A DNA stretch of 64,000 nucleotides from Cephalopachus bancanus (GCA_027257055.1 JAPVLO010000278.1:3038001-3102000), one strand, 5' to 3'. Shown: positions 44,140 to 56,410, counted from the first letter of the stretch. Numbers and translations are program-made. Notes: generated from the sequence alone by a model not told the origin.

Positions 44140-44855
44140 AGAACAAGAAGAAAAAGAAATGTTGACTGGGGGGGTGGCTCTGACTTTTCTTCTTAGGTGA
44201 CAGATGTTCTATAAGAGGGAATTGGCATTTTATAGGAAAACAAAGTATACTCATTAGATATACTTTGAATAAGCTACCCTTGTGTGTCTGAACTTGGTGA
44301 GAATGCTTCATAATTTGAATATTAAGGTGATAAGCTATTCTGCATACCACCACTGTGACCGAGAAGCCCTGTCAGCGTCCGTTCAACTTCCGGTTAGCTC
44401 AAGCTGGGTCTAAAAGGCACTAAAATGATGGTGTAATTGCGAGCAAGTGGTTTCCCTTACTTAGATATCAGGTTTCTTTCCCTGAAGCAGAAGGGTTGGA
44501 CAAAATGGCGTTAAATGACACTACTGTGCTCTCCCTTGCTCTCTTCAAGTTCTTTAATGTGTTGGCATCTTATGATTCCAGTAGCTGCTAGGACCCCAAA
44601 ACTGACTGATCCTAATGCCATCATTCTATAGAATGGGGTGAAGGGGCCTAAGATGCTTGGAGGAAAGACCACCAGCACCTTGATCAACAGTGGGCCTTCA
44701 CAATGAGACACCCTGGGAGCTGATTTCCCTGCCTGGACACAGCAGCCTTTTCTATTATGCTCTCCCCCAGAGGTGTTCTTGGAAGATCTCCAGTGACTTA
44801 TCTGCCTTATTTTTAGTTCCTTGGTGAGTGCTCACTTTGTATTCTAAGAAAACTT
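44140..44855. other. Unique sequence
   Basis: No repeat or gene recognised. Confidence 0.3.
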
Positions 44856-44859
44856 TTAG

Positions 44860-45240
44860 ATCTCAAGATGAGGAATTTTTGATCTCGCTTTTTTATGCAA
44901 TTATGAGTCATGCCACACGTTAGCATTAGCAGCCCGAGACCTCCCTCTCATCACTGATCTATCTTTTTCATCTCTTCAAAGATCCTGGAGGTAAGGAAGA
45001 GTTTTAAATGTTTGCCCTTGAAAAGAAAAGACATACGAACCAGAAACTGGTGACTAGCACTGCTGTTATTACCAAGAAATGGTTTTCAAAAGCAAAGCTT
45101 TTACGGAGTTAATTATTGATCTTCTACATCACCCAACAGTCCAGCGAGCAGGCAAATCTCCTGTTCATGAAATCTGCTAAGTCTTCAAGCAAATCCTTCC
45201 TTTCTAAAAGCTGAATTAAAACATAATCTATAATATCTTG
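44860..45240. promoter_or_regulatory. Candidate conserved non-coding element
   Basis: Repeat-free. Contains tatgcaattatgagtcatgc (POU-like atgcaatt plus AP-1-like tgagtca), cacacgttagcattagc and gttaattattgatc. Weak, motif-based call. Confidence 0.2.
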
Positions 45241-45369
45241 GGAAGGTTTCTCCTAATTTTTTTGAAAGTGTGGAATTTTTTTTTCACGTGATGAATCTGG
45301 CTAGGAACTAAAACATCAGCTAAAGTCATAGCTGATCATAAAAATAATTACTTATGGGGCTCCTCAATC

Positions 45370-45510
45370 ACGGTCAGGTACTCTGCACACAGATCTTTAA
45401 ACCTTACAACCAGATGTGGAAACTGAGTCTTAGTGAGTTCATATCTCAAGCGGAAGGTAACTCAGCCTGGAAACAGCCGAGCTGGAAAATCTAGAATCAG
45501 TACTTGTCCC
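45370..45510 (-). repeat. MIR SINE, minus orientation
   Basis: aaaccttacaaccagatgtg, then gaaactgagtcttagtgagt, then agccgagctggaaaatctag. Confidence 0.65.
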
Positions 45511-45514
45511 CCAT

Positions 45515-46540
45515 GGCTTGTTGTCAAATTCAAGTACCAGGCTTCTGTCTACATTTCTAGTCACAAGGCTAATTACGTGTGTTAAGCAAGATGTTCTGCA
45601 ATTATTTGTCCATGGATTAAAAGGTGTACATTTAGGTTTCTTATGTCGTATACTTTGCTTTACATTAGCAATGCAGCCTCAGGCATACATTCATGTGCGT
45701 GGTGACCTGTAATCATTTTGTAAGACTATCACTTTAGAGAATTTTCCTGCTACTGATGAAACTTAGTGACTGGCCGTGTGTGGGTTATGTGCCCATACAG
45801 ACAAACACGTTTTCTCTTCATCCCGGATTTCCCTCTCCTCCTTTAAAACACACACTGTCTTGAATTTTTCGGTTTATGCGCAAAAGTGATCATGGAGACA
45901 AACCCTGGGAGGGGGTGGGGGGACCCAGGAATCAGAGCATAACAAGAGAGAAGAAGACACCACTCCAAGGCTGGTCCTTGCTGCCCTGACACTTTCTGGA
46001 ACAAATGAGGCTAATGATATTACCAAGCCCATGAAACCCAGTTAGAGTGGAAACAGCAGCTCACTGAAGGTCAAATGTATGACATTTTCTTTTCTACCTT
46101 TGTAGAATGGCTGAACAACCTCCTGTTTATAGTATGCTTTGTCATTACTTCACCCAAATCAGGAAACCTGGAGACTGGGTGCTTACATTCACCTTTGCTG
46201 GCATCACATTCTAAAGCAAGTTCAAGTTGCTCCGCACAGCAGCATCTTCTTATTTTGAAACCTGGCCCTTTAGTGAGTGGTTTCAAAACAAAGATGACTT
46301 TGCTTGGATACTGGGGGAGACGAGGGTGCTGAGGAAGACTGCCAGGGTCTGCAAGACATTTTAAAAGTGCACTGCCAGGTGAGGGTTTAACCTCTTATGT
46401 TTCTTTTTTTCTTTTCTTTTTCCACATTTAAAGTTAGCTTAGGAATGTCAACTCTGATTCTATTCAATCTTCTTCTGGCTCTTATAGTCACTCTTCCAAG
46501 GCACTTTTGTTCTTTGCTGTAATCAAGGTCATACTTAAAA
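45515..46540. other. Unique sequence, no gene recognised
   Basis: G-rich gggagggggtggggggaccc at about 45908-45927. 46075-46332 is open for 85 codons on plus and 71 on minus, without homology. Confidence 0.35.
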
Positions 46541-46556
46541 AGAGTAGTTAATTCTT

Positions 46557-46845
46557 TTTTTTTTTTTTTTTTGAGTTGGAGTCTCACTCTGTCGCCCAGA
46601 CTGGAGTGCAGTGACCGCTCCTGGCCACCGCAACCTCGCCTGCTGGGCTCCGGCGATCCTTCCGCCTCAGCCTTCCGAGTAGCAGGAATTACAGGCATGC
46701 GCTACCACGCCCGGCTGATTTTTTGATTTATTGTAGAGATGAGGTCTCGCTGCCCAGGCGGGTCTCGAACCCGCGGGCTCAGGCAATCCACTCACCTCAG
46801 CCTCCCAAAGGCGCGGGATTACAGGCTAAGCCACCGAGCCCGGCT
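46557..46845 (-). mobile_element. Young strepsirrhine-type Alu, minus orientation, with target-site duplications
   Basis: A perfect 15-base duplication, gagtagttaattctt, flanks it at 46542-46556 and 46846-46860. CpG-rich, little diverged. Relative to the copies at 10994 and 16198 it lacks several bases after gaggtctcg (near 46748), a deletion shared with the copy at 53003. Confidence 0.97.
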
Positions 46846-46860
46846 GAGTAGTTAATTCTT

Positions 46861-47318
46861 GATCAGAGTTTTGGGAGGATTATTTTCTCCGTGTGAAGGT
46901 TCAGCCACTGTTTTAGAGGATGCTACCAATGAAAATAAGACAGAGTCTTGGCCCAGTGAGGGCCCCTATGCAGCTCTGCTGTCTATGTATGGCATCTTTA
47001 ATCTCAGTCGGCTAGTTCACAAAAGCATGTGGCTGGTCAATGGGGAATAGACAATACAGCATGAGAAAAAAAATAACATGAGCATAAATGCTATCACTCC
47101 TACTAACTAAATAAAGAGGCCTTTGCCATAGTCAGGCAGTTGCCCATCACCATGATAAGAACCACACACACATTCATACAAGGTCATCCAGCTGTCAAAG
47201 GACTCCTATCAACAAAAGAATTGCAACATGCACTGAGAGGAAGAGCTTTAAGAATCCCTGAGGCCCAGTCCACTCCAGTCTTGCCCCACAAGTCCAATTT
47301 CACCGATCTGAGATGAGT
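46861..47318. other. Unique sequence
   Basis: No repeat or gene recognised. Confidence 0.3.
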
Positions 47319-47321
47319 ATT

Positions 47322-47625
47322 ATTTTTTCCTTTTTATTTTTTTAGCAATAGGGCTTGCACTGCCACCCAGGCTGGAATGCAGTGGCACTATCATTAGCAC
47401 ACTGCAGTCTTGATATCCTGGGCTCAAATGATCCTCCTGCCTCAGCCTCCCGAGTAGCTGGGATTAAAGTGTACACCACCATGCCTGGCTATTTTTAAAA
47501 TTTTTATTATTTTATTGTTGTTATGCTGCCCAGGCTGGTCTTGAACTTCTGGCCTCAAACAATCCCCGTGCCTCGGCCTCTTAAATTGCTGGGAATATAG
47601 GCTTGAGCACCATGCCTAGTCAGTA
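47322..47625 (-). mobile_element. AluJ-like SINE, minus orientation
   Basis: actgccacccaggctggaat, then cctcagcctcccgagtagct, then gctgcccaggctggtcttga. Diverged. Confidence 0.92.
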
Positions 47626-47629
47626 TTAG

Positions 47630-49440
47630 TGTTATTTAAAAGCTCCTGGGAGACTCTCTCATGCAGCTAGAGCTAGAACTACTGAGCAAGACCTAGCCAA
47701 TCACACACACAATACCAGGGACCTGGGACACTGCACAAGCTGCCTTTGTGGGCAAAGTCTCAGGAGGAAAAAAACAAAACAAAACACAAATCTGTGTACG
47801 GTAGGCAGCATGGCCCAGAATTCCTGACTGATGCTTCTCATATTCCTAGAGGGCAATAAACTGTTTTCAATGATTGTCCCTGCAGAAGGCTAGAAATAAT
47901 GTCAGCAACAAGAGTAACACTTAAACTACATGCCAGGCCCCTGTGGTGGATGAGGCGACACACCCAGTGCGGTCTGAATTCCCACCGACAGTGACCTGGG
48001 TCTAGCACCAGGCGGAGCACACAGGCACGGTGGAGTTTCCACAGGGTCCACAGCTTGGAGCTGTGACAGGCACCTGACATGAGCAAAATGAAAGAATGCA
48101 ACAATAGCAGCAAAAAGACAACAGTCTACTTTGGTTTTACAGTAGGAAAAGCCAGGGGCTGTTTGGCTTCAAAGCAGAAAAGAGGAAGGCTCTGTTGGAA
48201 TATACCCAGCAAATCCAGCAATTTGAGGCTGGAGTGGAGAGACAACTAGCAAATGTCATATTCCTCCCCACCCTCTCTGAAAACCCAAACTCATGATCAT
48301 ATAAATTGCACATGTCATGGGGGAAATAGGAGCTCTCATCCTTCTACTTTAAAGAGAAGTACACACTCCAAGGTATCTGCTGGCAGGAGCTAGGCGATGC
48401 AGGGCTGAGATCTCTGGGGATGGAGCACAATGCTGGCATCCTGCATGCAGGTGGGCAGTGCCAACTGGCCAGCACACCAGGCTGGCTCTCATCTGGGAGA
48501 CCATGGCTTCCCTGAGCTCTGGTCAGGGGAAACATTGGTTGTTATACTGTGGCTACTGCCAATGACGAGAAGATAGGAAGGATGAGGCTCTCTAGGCTAC
48601 GAATACCAAGCACATTGCTCTCTAGAAGAAATAAGCCTGCTCACCACAAAGGAAGAAAAAGTGCTCTTTCTCCAGATTCCCTCCATTTGCTTCCGCCCAC
48701 CCCCCCATGCACAAAAATATTTTCCATTGAGAAGTAGTATTAGAAATAAAGGCATACAAATGAAACTGTATTGTGGAGAAGGAAAAATAATTGGTTCAAG
48801 CAAGGGGCACTTTTTTTGGCAAACCCAAATCTACTCATGTTGGTAAGTATGCTTGTCTATTACAGTGCCTGTGCTGAGCTCAGAAATCATGAGGTCACCT
48901 TTGTTTGTGGGAAAGCTAGGGTCACTTAAAGTCACCCAATCAACAAGAAAAGCCAGAAGCAAACCACCCCATCAACCTAGTTTTTAGTCCAAGCGATGGC
49001 ATCTGCTTCCTGCCTTTTTCACCCAGGCGATGGCAGTCATACATTCTCTCAGCAGCTGGACACTTGGAAGAGGCAAGGGTGTAGCAAGATTTCCTCCCAC
49101 TGTGAGTCCAGACTGGACTCACTCTAGAGTTCAGGGACGTCTGGAGGAGAGGTGATCCTCAACTTGGGTTACCAGTAGGAGAGACGTAGGAGCTTCCGGA
49201 AGAAAATGCATTCCAAGGGGAGAGTGAATTTAAGTGCATCTTTTTGAAACAAAGAGAACGGGCCAGGACCAGAAGGGGGTGATTCTGAATGAAGTACAGC
49301 ATCCCCCACCTGACTCTCCTATGTGCTCTGGGAGAGCGGCTGCAATTGCATGGGCAAGTAAAACCAAAATGAAACCCAAAAAAGCCATTTCCCAAAAAGC
49401 ACAGGTAGCACCTGGCCAGCACAGGTGAGGCCTTGGTTGC
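47630..49440. other. Unique sequence, no gene recognised
   Basis: Mostly repeat-free. Small frames on both strands (48549-48846, 49159-49428) have no recognised homology. An isolated donor-like gtaagtat occurs at 48842. Confidence 0.3.
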
Positions 49441-49443
49441 TTT

Positions 49444-49948
49444 ACAGCCTGCAGCCCAAGCAGTAGGTGCTGCTACCTAGGCAGGGGTATTGGCAGGAGT
49501 TGCAGCAGTGACAGTCCCATTAACAGGTGAGGGCAGCCATCTATGGGTATCAGAAGTGGCATCAGTGCTATCCACAGCTCCCATGGCCGCCCGGGGGTCT
49601 CTCTGGTGGTGGACGATGCTCTTCTGGAATATCAGGGTTGAACTGCTGTTTTGGACACCTGCAGCTTCTGAAAATATCACCCCTGAGAGCCAGAAGGAAA
49701 GCAAAGACAGGCAAGACCACCAGGTCACGGGGGCACACCCAAGATGCCCGGATAGCCTCAGAGGCATTTGGGAAAGAAAGGGTTTCACATTCTTTCCAGA
49801 GGATAGATGGTGGACAACTACCTGGAGACCCTATTTTTTATTCCCAGGCAAACATGACTCCCTAAACAACAAATCACAGGTGTTAAAAAAAAAACTAAAA
49901 AGAAGGAATGAAAAGAATTATCTGCTTTTTCTTGTGATGCAAATATAA
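49444..49948. other. Region open on both strands, status unknown
   Basis: The plus strand is open for 152 codons (49490-49948) and the minus strand for 103 (49788-49477). The minus product ends in a Thr/Ala-rich tail (VNGTVTAATPANTPA) and could be a decayed retrocopy or exon. No parent gene recognised, and no poly-A or target-site duplication seen. Confidence 0.12.
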
Positions 49949-49949
49949 G

Positions 49950-50135
49950 TCACCATCCATTTAAGAGAAACAAATTTTTTTTCTTCCACTCCAAAATGCC
50001 AACATTTACAAATGAGTTATAGGAGTCACTTCTGTAAGGCAAAATACTCTCCACGGTTCATTTCCTCAGTCACTCAACAAACAGTCACTAAAAATAGATG
50101 AAGCTCCCAGCCAGTGCTTGTGTCTGTCAGGGATA
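49950..50135. other. Unique sequence
   Basis: Nothing recognised. Confidence 0.3.
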
Positions 50136-50139
50136 AATA

Positions 50140-50365
50140 ACAATAACAACAGCAAGGCATACTTTATGCCAGACACTTTTACAAAAGCAACCTCATTGAA
50201 TCTTCATGACCCTACTGTGACAAGCACTGCTTCCTCCTATTTTAAAGATGAGAAAATGGAGGCTTAGACAAGTTGTGTGGCTTGGCCAAGATAATGCAAA
50301 TATTAAGGGACAGAAACAGGTCACAGACGTGACTCTCCCTAGTCTAGCTCTGGATTCCTTCCATC
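50140..50365 (-). repeat. MIR SINE, minus orientation
   Basis: actttatgccagacactttt, then aaagatgagaaaatggaggc, then cttggccaagataatgcaaa. Near full length. Confidence 0.85.
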
Positions 50366-50369
50366 TTAC

Positions 50370-51635
50370 CCAGCCATCCCCCACATGGAATACAAAGACA
50401 CGGTCCTATGAGAGGCAAACTCATTAAACAACTCGAAACTAGAACCTAGTTATATTCTCTGCTGGCTCCCAAGAACAAATGCAGAAGAGACAGATGCCAT
50501 CACTCAGGCAGGAGAGGTATCAGTGGAAGTTGGTGCTGTCAGAGGGTTGTTCCAGAGAAGGGGAGATATGAGGATTTGACTAGGCAAACAGAAAACAGGC
50601 AGGGTCGAGTTAAAATATATACCGAGCAGTGAATGGCGGGAAAACACATGAGCCTTTTTCCGCTGAGCCAGAGACAGCACACAGTGGGGCCCAGTCCATC
50701 ATCCTCTCCCTCACCAACATCTCTGAAGCTCCTGCCCACTCCAGGAACATGGCTACACCCAGGAGCACACACATCCCTCTGACAAGATCCCTTCTGCGTG
50801 GAGCTCATGGCCTATGTGGCGAGGCAGCCGAACCCCACGTGATTCCCAGGCCAGCCAAACCATCTCCCACTATCCATGATGAAAACGTGGGACGCTGCCA
50901 GCCCAGCATTTGCTTGGCTTCTCAAGTCAGGCTGTTTATCCACACTGCTTCACTGAGATAAAACTTCTCCATCCAGAACTAGAGAGGGGACAATGCAGCA
51001 TGTAGAAATAAACTGCCCAGATCGTGTTCTGGCCCTGCTCTACCTAGTGCCTGGTGTCACTACACACGTGAGACGGCCACGGAGACCTGGCCCTGGTTGC
51101 CAGAGCAGCTGCTGTGTGTGTGGACATGATGCAGCGACGCAGAGCCCTCACTTCTGTTCCCATTGCCGTAGCCTCAGCTGAACCCCAAGCTGGACACCCC
51201 ATCGCAGGCTTCAGAGAAGCGAATTGAGGGAATGTTCCCACTTTCGTCTGGTCAACTGGTGTCTCGTTCCATTTGCCACAGAGCCCATGGTGGGCTGTTA
51301 GAAATGGCATTGACACGCTCCTCCAAATCTCTAGCATTACATTTCCACGCTGTTCCTCCCTGTATCTTTATCTGCACTTGGCTTGTAAGTGAAATCAACT
51401 GATAAAGCTTCCATTTCCTACCATCTGTTATGTGTCACAAACACTGGTTTTGCAAAAGGGATGAGAAGGATCTTTTAAGATGATCAAACTTCCAGAATCA
51501 TTTCCAGATCCATAGGCTACAAACTTAATCTTTTTTTTTTTTTAAGAAAGCAGGATTTATTGAGAGGACAGAAAAGCTTCCCACAGCGGGAGGGGACCTG
51601 AGGGGGTTGCCCCAAACGTAATCTTAATTTTAAAA
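50370..51635. other. Unique sequence, no gene recognised
   Basis: 110-codon plus frame at 50629-50961 and 97-codon minus frame at 51044-51337 without recognised homology. A T-run lies at 51532-51543. Confidence 0.3.
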
Positions 51636-51639
51636 GTTT

Positions 51640-51955
51640 CTGGGCGGGTGTGGTGGCTCACACCTATAATAGCATCACTTTGAGAGGTTGAGGCTGGAGG
51701 TTACTTGAGCCCAGGAGTTTGAGATCAGCCTGGGCAACATAGTGAGACCTTATGTCTACAAAAATTTTTTTAAAAATTAGCTGGGTGTGATAGTATGTGC
51801 CTGTAGTCCCAGTTACTTGGGAGACTGAGGTGGAAGGATCACCTGAACCCAGAAAGTCGAAGCTGCTGTGAACCATGATTATGCCTGCACTCCTGGGCAA
51901 CAGAGTGAGACCCCGACTCAAAAAACCAAAAACAAACAAACAAACAAACAAAAAA
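51640..51955 (+). mobile_element. AluJ-like SINE, plus orientation, with CAAA-expanded tail
   Basis: gggcgggtgtggtggctcac, then gagcccaggagtttgagatc, then cagttacttgggagactgag. The A-tail has become (CAAA)n at about 51926-51950. Confidence 0.93.
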
Positions 51956-51959
51956 GTGT

Positions 51960-52150
51960 TTCTGGACTCAGTCAAAGGGGAAAGTTCTCATAAAAGTAAG
52001 GGACTCAAATCCTCCTTGTAAGCTGATGGTGAAAACATTTGCCTTGCAGAGATAAGTTTTGGGAGGAGGGTCCTGGTTGGGTCCCCAGTGGATCGAATGT
52101 CCATTACCTATTGATCTATGTAGGGTTTCTACTGGGTTTAATAGAAGCAG
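51960..52150. other. Unique sequence
   Basis: Nothing recognised. Confidence 0.3.
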
Positions 52151-52154
52151 AAGT

Positions 52155-52400
52155 CTGCTTCAAGGGGAAATCCTACTCAACCTTCAAGTTTCCAGTGAAA
52201 TGCCACCTCTTCTTGAATTCCTCCTAGAATTCTCCAGATAAGATCGATGAGCTCTGCTGAGCAACTCAAGCACTTGGCAGGTTTTGTCACATTCTGAGCA
52301 GGTCGGTGAGCTTCTTGAGGGCAGAGACTTTCTCTGTTACTCTTAGCAGTCACCCAGTGATGACGGACTTTAACTCTATGCACACTTATTATTGAGGAAG
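52155..52400 (+). repeat. L2 LINE, plus orientation
   Basis: actcaaccttcaagtttcca, then cctcttcttgaattcctcct, then gagcttcttgagggcagaga. Confidence 0.8.
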
Positions 52401-52539
52401 TTGGGCATTTTCCCCTGCTTATCTCTTCCTTTGACTTATTCTATCAATAGGGTTTTAACATCTTTTTAAAAACCATCTTAATTTATATGTATTATTCCAG
52501 ATTTCTTGAATTCTTTCATTTTGAAGAACTAATGAACAT

Positions 52540-52625
52540 TATCAAATAAGATAATACATGCCAAACATTTAGTATATGTTGGATATAAATAAGTGCTCGA
52601 TAAATGTTAGTTGTTTACTGTTGTC
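52540..52625 (+). repeat. MIR 3' end, plus orientation
   Basis: aagataatacatgccaaaca, then ataagtgctcgataaatgtt. Confidence 0.55.
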
Positions 52626-52689
52626 ATACATAAGTTTAACAGGACATTGACTTTGTGCTTTTAAAATGGCTGGTTCTAACTGTAGTACA

Positions 52690-52993
52690 TTTTTTTTTCT
52701 TGAGGCAGCACCTCACTCTGTCACCTTGGCTAGAATGCAGTGGCATGATCACAATGATCACAGTTTGCCATAGCCTCGAAGGGCTCAGGTGATCCTTCTG
52801 CCTCAATCTCCCCAGTAGCTGGGAATATAGGCACGCACCGCCATGCCTGGCTAATTTATTTTTTATTTTTTTGTAGACACAAGGTCTTGCTATGTTGCCT
52901 AGGTGGGTCTCGAACTCTTGGTCTCAAGGAATCCTCCCACTTCAGTCTCCCAAAATGCTAGGATTGCAGACATGAGCCACTGTGCCCAGCTTG
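52690..52993 (-). mobile_element. AluJ-like SINE, minus orientation
   Basis: gaggcagcacctcactctgt, then gtagacacaaggtcttgcta, then ggattgcagacatgagccac. Diverged, immediately upstream of a younger Alu in the same orientation. Confidence 0.92.
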
Positions 52994-53002
52994 TAGTCCA
53001 AA

Positions 53003-53296
53003 AAAAATTTTTTTTTTTTTTTGAGTTGGAGTCTCACTCTGTAGCCCAGACTGGAGTGCAGTAGCCGCTCCCGGCCACTGCAGCCTCAACCTGCTGGGCT
53101 CTGGCGATCCTTCCGCCTCAGCCTTCCAAGTAGCTGGAACTACAGGAGCGTGCTACCACGCCCGGCTAATTTTTTGATTTATTGTAGAGATGAGGTCTCG
53201 CCTGCCCAGGCGGGTCTCGAACCTGCGGGCTCAGGCAATCCACTCACCTCAGCCTCCCAAAGGCACAGGATTACAGGCTGAGCCACCGAGCCTGGC
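53003..53296 (-). mobile_element. Young strepsirrhine-type Alu, minus orientation
   Basis: Same subfamily as the copy at 46557, with the deletion after gaggtctcg (near 53197). A short agtccaaa duplication flanks it. CpG-rich, little diverged. Confidence 0.96.
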
Positions 53297-53334
53297 AGTC
53301 CAAATATTTTTAACAATATGCTAAATATTCTTGG

Positions 53335-53560
53335 AAATTCAGCATAATAATAAGAACTTACAATTATACTGTGTTGAGGATTTTATAAATTGATTTTTAC
53401 AAAGCTGCAACTGCTATATTTTGCTGAAGAAGCAATGGAGGCTCAGATCACAAGCATGGCTTATTCAAGGTCGCAGAGCCAGGATGGAGTAAGAGGAATC
53501 AGACCCAATCGAGAATGCTGATGTCCAATCCTGGCAGTTCCAGTGCCTCTCAAGCTCTTA
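53335..53560 (-). repeat. MIR SINE, minus orientation
   Basis: gaagaagcaatggaggctca, then tattcaaggtcgcagagcca, then cagacccaatcgagaatgct. Confidence 0.65.
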
Positions 53561-53564
53561 CTTG

Positions 53565-53980
53565 CTGCCTTTTAACATGTTTTCAGTGGATCCATTTGGT
53601 TTATTCCACTGAGAAAAGGACAGTTTGTAGTCACAGACTCTCCAAAGAGGTCAGATGGAGTCAGAAATTGCAATAATGGTAGATGGACAAAGTTTTTGAG
53701 CAGGATGAAAACAGGAAATAATAAACAACATTGCAATCACAGACACAATTTTAAACAAGATTGCTTTACCTGGTTTTGTGTCCTTTCTTGTTAGATAATT
53801 TTACCAGCAGGTTTATAACAAAAAAGAAGTAGGGAACGCAGGTTCTCTTGCTGGAAATTTAATAGCGTTATGGTCAGTGATTAATAGAATTATTTCTCTT
53901 ATTTTGATCATGCTTTGCCCACAGTATGAACTCGATAAACACTTGTTCAATCGAATTATTATTACAATTGCTTGTTGCTT
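53565..53980. other. Mostly unique AT-rich sequence
   Basis: Possible short MIR/L2 end at 53920-53965 (gtatgaactcgataaacact). Otherwise nothing recognised. Confidence 0.3.
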
Positions 53981-53984
53981 TTTT

Positions 53985-54175
53985 TCGGGCAATAATAACT
54001 TTCATTTGTATAATGCTTTATAGCTTACAAAGCACATTCTTCATGTATTACCATTTCATTCTCACAGCAATTCCTAAAGATAGATATTAATTTCTTCATT
54101 TTACAAATCAGGAAGCAGAGGCCTAGGTAAGATAGGTAATTTGTCCAAGGTCAAAATTGCCCACACAGCATTGAC
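53985..54175 (-). repeat. MIR-family SINE, minus orientation
   Basis: acaaagcacattcttcatgt, then cattttacaaatcaggaagc, then agaggcctaggtaagatagg. Confidence 0.7.
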
Positions 54176-54234
54176 CTGATAGAAAACGGTGGCCATTGAG
54201 AAGAAAACTGGTCTTTCGGGGGAGGAAGTGCAGC

Positions 54235-54465
54235 AGAGTAGAAAGAATAGGAGCTTTGAACTCAAATTGCCTCTACAATGAATGGGCAATATGACCGTGC
54301 ACAGGTTATGTAAACATTTTGTGCCTCAGTTTCCTCATGTGTGACATGCAAGTAACAATAGATACCTAGTAGCATATTAGTGTGTAAGGTTGACTTGTTT
54401 AAAGTGCTTGGCATTTATTGAGTAATCATTTTAAGGATTCAGTAAATAGTAGCTGTTATTGTGAA
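54235..54465 (+). repeat. MIR SINE, plus orientation
   Basis: ttgaactcaaattgcctcta, then gtgcctcagtttcctcatgt, then cagtaaatagtagctgttat. Near full length. Confidence 0.85.
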
Positions 54466-54569
54466 AATGATTACCCTTTTTATGTCCTAGGAAAAGTATC
54501 TTAGTAGGTTCCCTCATCCCTTCAATAATCAAATGCATACTATTATAAATATTATTATAGATAGTAGAG

Positions 54570-54785
54570 GGATCTGTGAATTAGGGTTACGGCTCATGCA
54601 TTGGAAGTTCTAGGAGTGAGTTTTGGTCCTACTAGTCATCAGCTATGAGATCATGAGAAAGTTCTTAAATCTTTCTAATGACCAGTTTCTGCATCTGTAG
54701 CATAGGATAGTTCTTGTCCATTCAGCCTCCCTGTGTTGCCGTGTGGATTAAATCGAGTGAGATCTGAAGGGAAAGCACCATGCAG
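54570..54785 (+). repeat. MIR SINE, plus orientation
   Basis: tcatcagctatgagatcatg, then aatgaccagtttctgcatct, then cgtgtggattaaatcgagtg. Confidence 0.7.
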
Positions 54786-54789
54786 TCCA

Positions 54790-55510
54790 CTCACTCGTTT
54801 GCAGCCTGTTGGCGGGATGCCACCTGAGTGCCGGGCAGTGTGCTCAACAGTGGGGATTCAAGAATGAGTCAGCAGAGTGGAGGAGACAGACATGTGGAAT
54901 GATAAGTGACTGTACTATGATATGCATTCAGGCAGGGTATTATTACAATTTGCCTGTTACTGAAATAGACACTCTGGGGGCTATAAGAGTACTTTAAAAA
55001 TGTGAACCCAGCCCGCAATCTCGCCGAAGAGAAAGGCTCAAATCCTCTCAACAACCACTAAATATAGGATCGTTGCCAAGAAAGGCAGGTGAGGATGCCA
55101 CTGTGCTGTCATTCTTCTTTAGCGGGAAGAACAAGTAACAGCAAGAGGCCTCGTGAGCAGTGGCTCTCTCAGCTCCATGACACTGCCTACCCTGATGGCT
55201 ACACAACGGTGGGCCTAATGTCTCAGGATTTATATTCATCCCTTTAAGTAGGTGCTTATGGAAGACATGCTTTGTGACAGTTATTGTGCCTGGTAAATCA
55301 AGATAGAAAGGACACTTTGCTCAGGCACTGAGGGAGCTGCCGTTCAGTAAGCCAGAGAGACTCACATACTAATTATTCCAGAATAGCTGACCTGAAGGTC
55401 AGAAAGGCTTCCTGGAGGAAGTGACAGCTGATCTTAGTCTTAAAGGGTAAGACCTAGTTAGATGGGAAAATGGGGGGAGGGTATGATAGAAAAGGGAAGA
55501 ACACAAAGAA
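54790..55510. mobile_element. Ancient L1M-type 3' region in two blocks
   Basis: Block 1 (54800-54980): cagtgtgctcaacagtgggg, then ggaggagacagacatgtgga. Block 2 (55250-55510): ggcactgagggagctgccgt, then aaaggcttcctggaggaagt. Both are motifs of the same ancient LINE 3' UTR. The piece between (about 54990-55245) is not recognised and may be unrelated. Confidence 0.5.
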
Positions 55511-55514
55511 TGTA

Positions 55515-56220
55515 GAAACTATTCTGAAAAGGCTAACTAATTATTCAAGCAAACTGCTACATTTTCCTCCAATATAAATACTTACTTGGCCCCCAAATAT
55601 AATCACAGTATTTCCCCTGCTTTCATAGTTGATCCTATAAGAAGCTTTGTAAATATAACTAATATTAAAAGTGACCTATGAGAAATGTTTGACTTCAGAG
55701 TTTTTTCCCCTCTAATCCAGGATACCTTGAAAAGGGAATAATTAGCGATCCGCTTTGATTCAATGTCTCCTTTGAAATCATTCATCTACTTTATTTCTCC
55801 AATTGGATAAATAAATTATTCAGAAACCTGACTTTGGGAACATGCAAATCTAAAATCTGAGCTAGAATTTTGGTGGTCAAAGGTTCATATCTCATTATAG
55901 AAGATGTTTGATATAAATATTAATTTTTGTAAAGTGGTGATGGCAGAGATTTCATACAAAGGGTGTTCATACTGGATTAAACACCAGACTCAAATTACCT
56001 GAGCCCTCATGTGCACGGAGAATCAAATTCCATTTCATCTTGATAAGACACTGCCCTCAAGAGTCATTCCGGGTCTAGCAGGGTAATGTGATCCATTGCA
56101 TCCTCACCAAAACATATGACTGTCTAAAATATTATTTATGACCTAATTGCTTTGACTAGGGGTGGAGAGAGGGGAAACTGGGATTTTATAATGTTCTACA
56201 TAGTATAAATTCTGTGCCTA
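55515..56220. other. Unique AT-rich sequence
   Basis: No repeat or gene recognised. Confidence 0.3.
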
Positions 56221-56224
56221 AAAG

Positions 56225-56410
56225 AGAATGATTATATATTAATTGCCTAGTCAATGCCAGGCATGAAAATAGACGTTCACTGAAACACACTCAGTCTTTT
56301 CAACCACCCTAAGAAGACAGAATTTTATCCCTATTTTACAGATGAGGAAACTGAAGTATAAAGGAATTACATGTTGTATTCAAGGTCAAATAGTAAAGCT
56401 TACCAGCAGT
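56225..56410 (-). repeat. MIR SINE, minus orientation
   Basis: gcctagtcaatgccaggcat, then ttacagatgaggaaactgaa, then gtattcaaggtcaaatagta. Confidence 0.85.

Noticed and set aside
45908..45927. G-quadruplex motif
   Set aside because: Only three separate G-runs of three or more are available with legal loops.
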